Position numbers and translations under genes: made by a program
The notes under the pieces: generated by a model
Told to the model about the DNA's origin: nothing
The model's input: the letters and a program-made list of their open reading frames with translations, nothing else
The model's database searches: none
Source: an uncultured Bacillaceae bacterium
GTDB taxonomy: Bacteria > Bacillota > Bacilli > Bacillales > Cytobacillaceae
NCBI GenBank assembly: GCA_937995745.1
Contig: CALKIU010000069.1
Coordinates: 1 to 64,000 of the forward strand
DNA length: 64,000 nt
Direction: 5' to 3'
Shown here: piece after piece, positions 59,704 through 64,000 of the stretch
How positions within the stretch are numbered: the first letter of the stretch is position 1
How the letters are laid out: each line of letters begins with the position of its first letter

Positions 59704-61185
59704 ATGACATTGGAAACGCTTGTTATTGATTGTGTAAGCAGGGAAAAAAGGTTTGCATTCATCAAAGACGGATGTGTAGAAAAGTTTGTCATTCAACAGC
59801 CGCTCCAAGAGTCGGCTGTAGGCAATATTTATCTTGGGACGGTAACGCGGGTTCTTCCCGGCATGAATGCCGCTTTTGTCGATATCGGCACAGGCCAAAA
59901 CGGCTACCTGCCGGCAGACAATATTCCTGCGTTGCGGGAGGACGGAAAGACGCGCCCCCTCCAATCGCTTGTCCATCAGGGCCAAAGGCTTTTGGTGCAA
60001 ATAGACAAAGACCCGACCAGGGGGAAAGGTCCCCGGCTGACCGCCAATATAGAGTTTGCCGGAAATTTGATCGTATATATGCCAAAAGGAAAATATACCG
60101 CGGTTTCAAAAAAAATTACCGATCGGAATGCAAGGGAGAAATGGCGGAATTTTGCGGAAAAAATAAAAAAGGAAGAGGAGGGGCTGCTTTTCCGGACGGC
60201 ATGCGAACAGGCATCCGAAGAGGATGTTTTTCGTGAATTGGAAGGCCTGCGAGAGCAATACCGAAAACTGCTGCGCGATTCTCTGGAGTTGAAAAAACCC
60301 GGTTTACTGGCTGAAAGAAATTCGTTTCTTGACGCCATCCGGGAAGAAATGCTGAAAATGGCCGAGGGAACCGTCATCTGCAATGATGCCGGATTGACGG
60401 CTGTTCTCCGGGAGATGAATAGAAACAAGCGGCTCAAGATTATCTTCCATCATGAAAAAGAAAATATATTTTCCGCATACATGTTAAATCATGAACTTGA
60501 GAAAGCATTGAAGAAAATGATCTGGCTGGACAACGGGGCCTATCTTGTTTTTGATGAAACAGAGGCGTTTACCGTCATTGATGTCAATACGGGCAAATAT
60601 TCCGGCAAATGGGATCATAGGGATACAATTGTAAAAACAAATGAAGCCGCCGCGGAGGAAATTGCCCGGCAAATCAGGTTGCGCGATTTGAGCGGAATGA
60701 TTCTCATCGATTTTATTGATATGAAAGAAAAAGAGGACGAAGAAAGAATTCTGGAAAAAATGAGGGCTGCCTTGACCCCTGATGAAAAAAGGACGCACAT
60801 TGCCGGTTTTACCTCACTCGGTATTCTTCAACTGACGCGAAAGCGGACGAACAGATCCCTTTCCGAACTGCTTACGGCACCGTGTCCCGCTTGCAACGGC
60901 ACTGGCCGCGTGCTGAGTGTGGAAACGGTTGCTTTTCAACTGGAACGGGAATTGTGGGAATACAGAGGGGTGGATGCCGAAGCCGTTTTGATTGAAAGCA
61001 CGGTGGAAGTGAGAAAGGCGTTTTGCGGCAGCGAAGATGTCCACCGCAAGAGGCTTGAAGATGTCTTGGGATTTAAAATCGTTTTTATTGAAAAAGAAAG
61101 TCCCAAGCCGTTTTATTACATCAAGAGATGGGGAGACTTTGCGGATATTGGCGGTTCCTTGGGAGAATCAGAAGATTTGTCGTGA
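59704..61185 (+). CDS. rng: Ribonuclease E/G family endoribonuclease
   Basis: 493 residues. An S1-like RNA-binding domain (about 35-120, GNIYLGTVTRVLPGMNAAFV) is followed by the catalytic core with DVNTGKYSG and LIDFIDMKEKEDEERI, which hold the metal-binding aspartates. A zinc-link-type CPACNGTGRV follows (about residue 395). It is of RNase G size, without the long RNase E C-terminal scaffold. ATG 59704 was chosen on the AAAGAGTGG site; TTG 59710 is an alternative. B. subtilis lacks this enzyme and relies on RNase Y and J; other Bacillaceae carry it at this spot. Confidence 0.94.
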   Translation: MTLETLVIDCVSREKRFAFIKDGCVEKFVIQQPLQESAVGNIYLGTVTRVLPGMNAAFVDIGTGQNGYLPADNIPALREDGKTRPLQSLVHQGQRLLVQIDKDPTRGKGPRLTANIEFAGNLIVYMPKGKYTAVSKKITDRNAREKWRNFAEKIKKEEEGLLFRTACEQASEEDVFRELEGLREQYRKLLRDSLELKKPGLLAERNSFLDAIREEMLKMAEGTVICNDAGLTAVLREMNRNKRLKIIFHHEKENIFSAYMLNHELEKALKKMIWLDNGAYLVFDETEAFTVIDVNTGKYSGKWDHRDTIVKTNEAAAEEIARQIRLRDLSGMILIDFIDMKEKEDEERILEKMRAALTPDEKRTHIAGFTSLGILQLTRKRTNRSLSELLTAPCPACNGTGRVLSVETVAFQLERELWEYRGVDAEAVLIESTVEVRKAFCGSEDVHRKRLEDVLGFKIVFIEKESPKPFYYIKRWGDFADIGGSLGESEDLS

Positions 61186-61285
61186 TTTTCGGCTTCGGCT
61201 ATGAAGACCGAAATCTACCCGCACATTTATGGAAAGCGCAACAAAGCACTTTTCAAGCAGTGTTTTGAACATTTTCGTTTGCATA

Positions 61286-61314
61286 TTGACATGTTGTTGG
61301 AAACTATGTTACTA
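61286..61314 (+). promoter_or_regulatory. Sigma-A promoter of the rplU operon
   Basis: TTGACA (61286-61291), 17 bases and TTACTA (61309-61314), directly before the leader RNA. Confidence 0.6.
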
Positions 61315-61324
61315 TTCAAATGTT

Positions 61325-61440
61325 ATCTTCGTAGCACCCGTGCTACAACCGCTCGGTACGGGTTACAAGTTCTCCTTTTGCATGCGCGGTTTTTTATCGC
61401 GCCGTTCAAAAGGATGACACCCGGTCTGGCGAGTCTTAGT
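61325..61440 (+). ncRNA. Ribosomal protein L21 leader RNA
   Basis: The segment GTAGCACCCGTGCTAC (61332-61347) followed by a CGGTACGGGTTACAAG-type stretch is the conserved part of the Firmicutes L21 leader. A second hairpin with GCGCGG/CGCGCC bases follows, before the rplU ribosome binding site. Autoregulation by L21 is the accepted model. Confidence 0.85.
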
Positions 61441-61458
61441 AATTAAGGAGGTGCAGAT

Positions 61459-61767
61459 ATGTACGCAATCATTGAAACAGGCGGAAAACAAATCAAGGTT
61501 GAAGAGGGCCAATCCATCTATGTGGAAAAGCTTGATGCCCAGGAAGGTGAAACCGTCACGTTCGATAAGGTGTTGTTTGTAGGCGGTGAAAACATCAAAG
61601 TCGGCAACCCTGTTGTCGAAGGTGCCACTGTGACAGGAAAAGTTGAAAAACACGGGCGCGGAAAAAAGATTATTGTTTTCAAATATAAACCGAAGAAGAA
61701 CTACCGCAAGAAACAAGGCCATCGTCAGCCGTATACAAAAGTTTTGATTGAAAAAATCAACGCATGA
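61459..61767 (+). CDS. rplU: 50S ribosomal protein L21
   Basis: 102 residues, beginning [18 protein letters not shown], with the C-terminal [19 protein letters not shown] signature. The ATG follows TAAGGAGGTG. First gene of the rplU-prp-rpmA operon. Confidence 0.98.
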   Translation: MYAIIETGGKQIKVEEGQSIYVEKLDAQEGETVTFDKVLFVGGENIKVGNPVVEGATVTGKVEKHGRGKKIIVFKYKPKKNYRKKQGHRQPYTKVLIEKINA

Positions 61768-61781
61768 TGGTGTGAAGGCTG

Positions 61782-62419
<638 letters not shown>

Positions 62420-62430
62420 CACGTTTTTAT

Positions 62431-62468
62431 AAAACTCTAGCCGTTTCGGTTAGAGTTTTTTCTTTTTC
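62431..62468 (+). terminator. Terminator of the rplU operon
   Basis: AACTCTA (62433-62439) pairs with TAGAGTT (62451-62457), then TTTTTCTTTTT. Confidence 0.85.
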
Positions 62469-62659
62469 CCTTAAGTGACGCTGGTTTGCATTTCCGATTC
62501 CCCGAAAAAGGAAAGCCGCGGAGCCGTTTTTAAAGAGCCGGCGGTTTTTTGTTGTTTTCCATGCTTACGCTTTGTTATATTTTTGCTATACTAACAAAAA
62601 GAAGATTTTCATACGGGCTGTTTTCTTAAAAACGCGAAGGGGAATTTGGGAGTGCAAGT

Positions 62660-63211
62660 ATGAAAAAAGATTGGAATATCGTGGAAATTTTGAGGCACGC
62701 GCGCCACGATTGGTTGAACCGTGTCCAGTTGATCAAAGGATATATTTCATTGAATAATATTGAACGAGTGAATAAAATACTTGATGAAATCATCGCCGAT
62801 GCCTATCAGGAATCCAAGTTGTCAAATATGAATATGCCTGAATTTGCTTCGCTTCTGTTGGTTTACAACTGGGAAAATCATAAAATACACCTGGAATACG
62901 AGGTTTTGGGCGAAGAACCGGGAAAAGGCTTGGCGGCTGACGATCATCTTTTGACAAAATGGACATCTTCCTTTTTGGACACATTAAGCTCATCCGTCGA
63001 CGATTGTGCCGAAAATTGCTTAAGCATCACCATTGAAGAGGAAGATGGCGGATATCGTTTCTTTTTTGATTTTCGAGGAAGAATAATGGAGGAGTCAGCC
63101 GTTTTAAATTACTTGCGCCATCATTCTTCCATTGTGGACAAGATTCACGAGTATAATGAACAGGAGTTTACGTTTGAATTATTTTTGCCTTACATGAAAG
63201 TGAACGGATGA
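62660..63211 (+). CDS. spo0B: Sporulation initiation phosphotransferase Spo0B
   Basis: 183 residues. The phosphorylated histidine is H16 in LRHARHDWLNRVQLIKGYIS, aligned with H30 of B. subtilis; the N terminus is about 14 residues shorter. The C-terminal part is the degenerate ATPase-like domain of the family. Spo0B passes phosphate from Spo0F to Spo0A. ATG 62660 follows GGGAG. It is paired with obg, as in other Bacillus. Confidence 0.95.
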   Translation: MKKDWNIVEILRHARHDWLNRVQLIKGYISLNNIERVNKILDEIIADAYQESKLSNMNMPEFASLLLVYNWENHKIHLEYEVLGEEPGKGLAADDHLLTKWTSSFLDTLSSSVDDCAENCLSITIEEEDGGYRFFFDFRGRIMEESAVLNYLRHHSSIVDKIHEYNEQEFTFELFLPYMKVNG

Positions 63212-63279
63212 AGGGGAATATTGCGTACGGCCGGGCATGGAGCGCCTTGTTCAAAAAAGTGACCGGGAGGTGATTTCAC

Positions 63280-64000
63280 ATGTTTGTTGATCAAGTAAAA
63301 ATATATGTGAAAGGCGGAGACGGCGGTGACGGCATGGTTGCTTTCCGCCGTGAAAAGTATGTTCCCAAAGGGGGGCCGGCAGGCGGAGACGGAGGAAAAG
63401 GTGCCGATATCATTTTTGAAGTGGATGAAGGATTAAGAACGCTGATGGATTTCCGGTATAAGCGCCATTTTAAAGGCGCCCGGGGAGAAAACGGCATGTC
63501 GAAAAACCGCCATGGGAAAAATGCCCCCGATTTGATTGTCAAGGTACCGCCGGGGACTGTGGTGACGGATTTGGAAACAAAACAAATCATTGCCGATTTA
63601 ACCGTTCACGGTCAAAGGGCGGTCATTGCGAAAGGCGGCAGAGGGGGAAGAGGAAACACCCGGTTTGCAACGCCGGCCAACCCTGCCCCTGAGCACGCGG
63701 AAAAAGGAGAACCCGGGCAGGAACGGGAAGTGATGCTGGAATTAAAGCTTCTCGCCGATGCGGGTCTCGTAGGCTTTCCGAGCGTTGGAAAATCAACCAT
63801 TTTGTCAGTCGTTACCGCGGCAAAACCGAAAATCGCCGATTATCATTTTACAACGCTAGTTCCCAATCTTGGGGTTGTCGAAACGGCAGACGGCCGCAGT
63901 TTCGTTCTTGCCGACTTGCCCGGCTTGATCGAGGGTGCCCATGCCGGGGCGGGGCTGGGACATCAGTTTCTCAGACATATAGAAAGAACGAGGGTCATAG
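63280..64000 (+). CDS. obg: GTPase Obg (CgtA), 3' end outside the window
   Basis: 240 codons are present and the frame is open at base 64000. The glycine-rich Obg fold covers about residues 1-158 ([35 protein letters not shown]). The G domain then starts with G1 [10 protein letters not shown]2 in [11 protein letters not shown] and G3 in [12 protein letters not shown]. Obg acts in ribosome assembly and, in B. subtilis, in sporulation initiation and the general stress response. ATG 63280 follows GGGAGGTG. Confidence 0.97.
   Translation, partial: MFVDQVKIYVKGGDGGDGMVAFRREKYVPKGGPAGGDGGKGADIIFEVDEGLRTLMDFRYKRHFKGARGENGMSKNRHGKNAPDLIVKVPPGTVVTDLETKQIIADLTVHGQRAVIAKGGRGGRGNTRFATPANPAPEHAEKGEPGQEREVMLELKLLADAGLVGFPSVGKSTILSVVTAAKPKIADYHFTTLVPNLGVVETADGRSFVLADLPGLIEGAHAGAGLGHQFLRHIERTRVI

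Overview
The window is a chromosomal segment from a spore-forming, low-to-mid GC Gram-positive bacterium of the Bacillaceae. Most of the gene order is the one known from Bacillus subtilis and Geobacillus: ilvB-ilvN-ilvC-leuBCD, ysoA, tig, clpX, lonB, lonA, engB, hemAXCDBL, spoVID-ysxE, valS, folC, spoIIB, maf, radC, mreBCD, minCD, spoIVFAB, rng, rplU-prp-rpmA, spo0B, obg. A complete type IV pilus locus and an RNase E/G gene, both absent from B. subtilis, suggest a member of the thermophile-rich Geobacillus/Caldibacillus side of the family. I cannot name the species.

Layout. 1-134: 3' part of a tRNA-Arg gene and its terminator. 398-7683: branched-chain amino acid operon behind a leucine-type T-box; leuA is missing from its usual place. 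7887-17467: protein quality control (ysoA, tig, clpX, lonB, lonA) and the ribosome-assembly GTPase engB. 17636-24910: an opposed membrane protein gene and the glutamate-to-glutamate-semialdehyde/porphobilinogen/uroporphyrinogen heme genes. 25174-27413: spore coat genes spoVID and ysxE. 27807-32390: valS behind a valine-type T-box, and folC. 32567-36194: a divergent spore-coat/glycan cluster (cotS, a GT4 glycosyltransferase, a nucleotide-sugar epimerase). 36618-48080: two membrane/secreted proteins, a PRC-barrel protein and the pilus genes pilB-pilT-pilC-pilin-pilD-pilM-pilN-pilO. 48281-52762: spoIIB, maf and a radC split by a group II intron. 53073-59542: shape, division-site and sigma-K activation genes. 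59704-64000: rng, the L21-leader operon with the L27 protease, spo0B and the 5' part of obg.

The strongest unusual signals are these. (1) A 1,874-bp group II intron sits in phase 0 inside the JAMM metal-binding motif of radC. Its domain V is textbook, but its encoded protein has lost every reverse-transcriptase catalytic motif while keeping the maturase (X) domain, which suggests an immobile intron kept for splicing. The maturase frame has no stop before domain V and runs through domains V and VI into the 3' exon. (2) pilT, the pilus retraction ATPase gene, is full length in one frame but carries two in-frame stops (TAA, TAG), the second certainly at a conserved glutamine codon. (3) leuA is absent from an otherwise normal ilv-leu operon and is replaced by a terminator. 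(4) lonB has an exact sigma-F promoter and spoVID a good sigma-E promoter, both consistent with known sporulation control.

All calls are from reading the sequence and from family knowledge. No database search was run.
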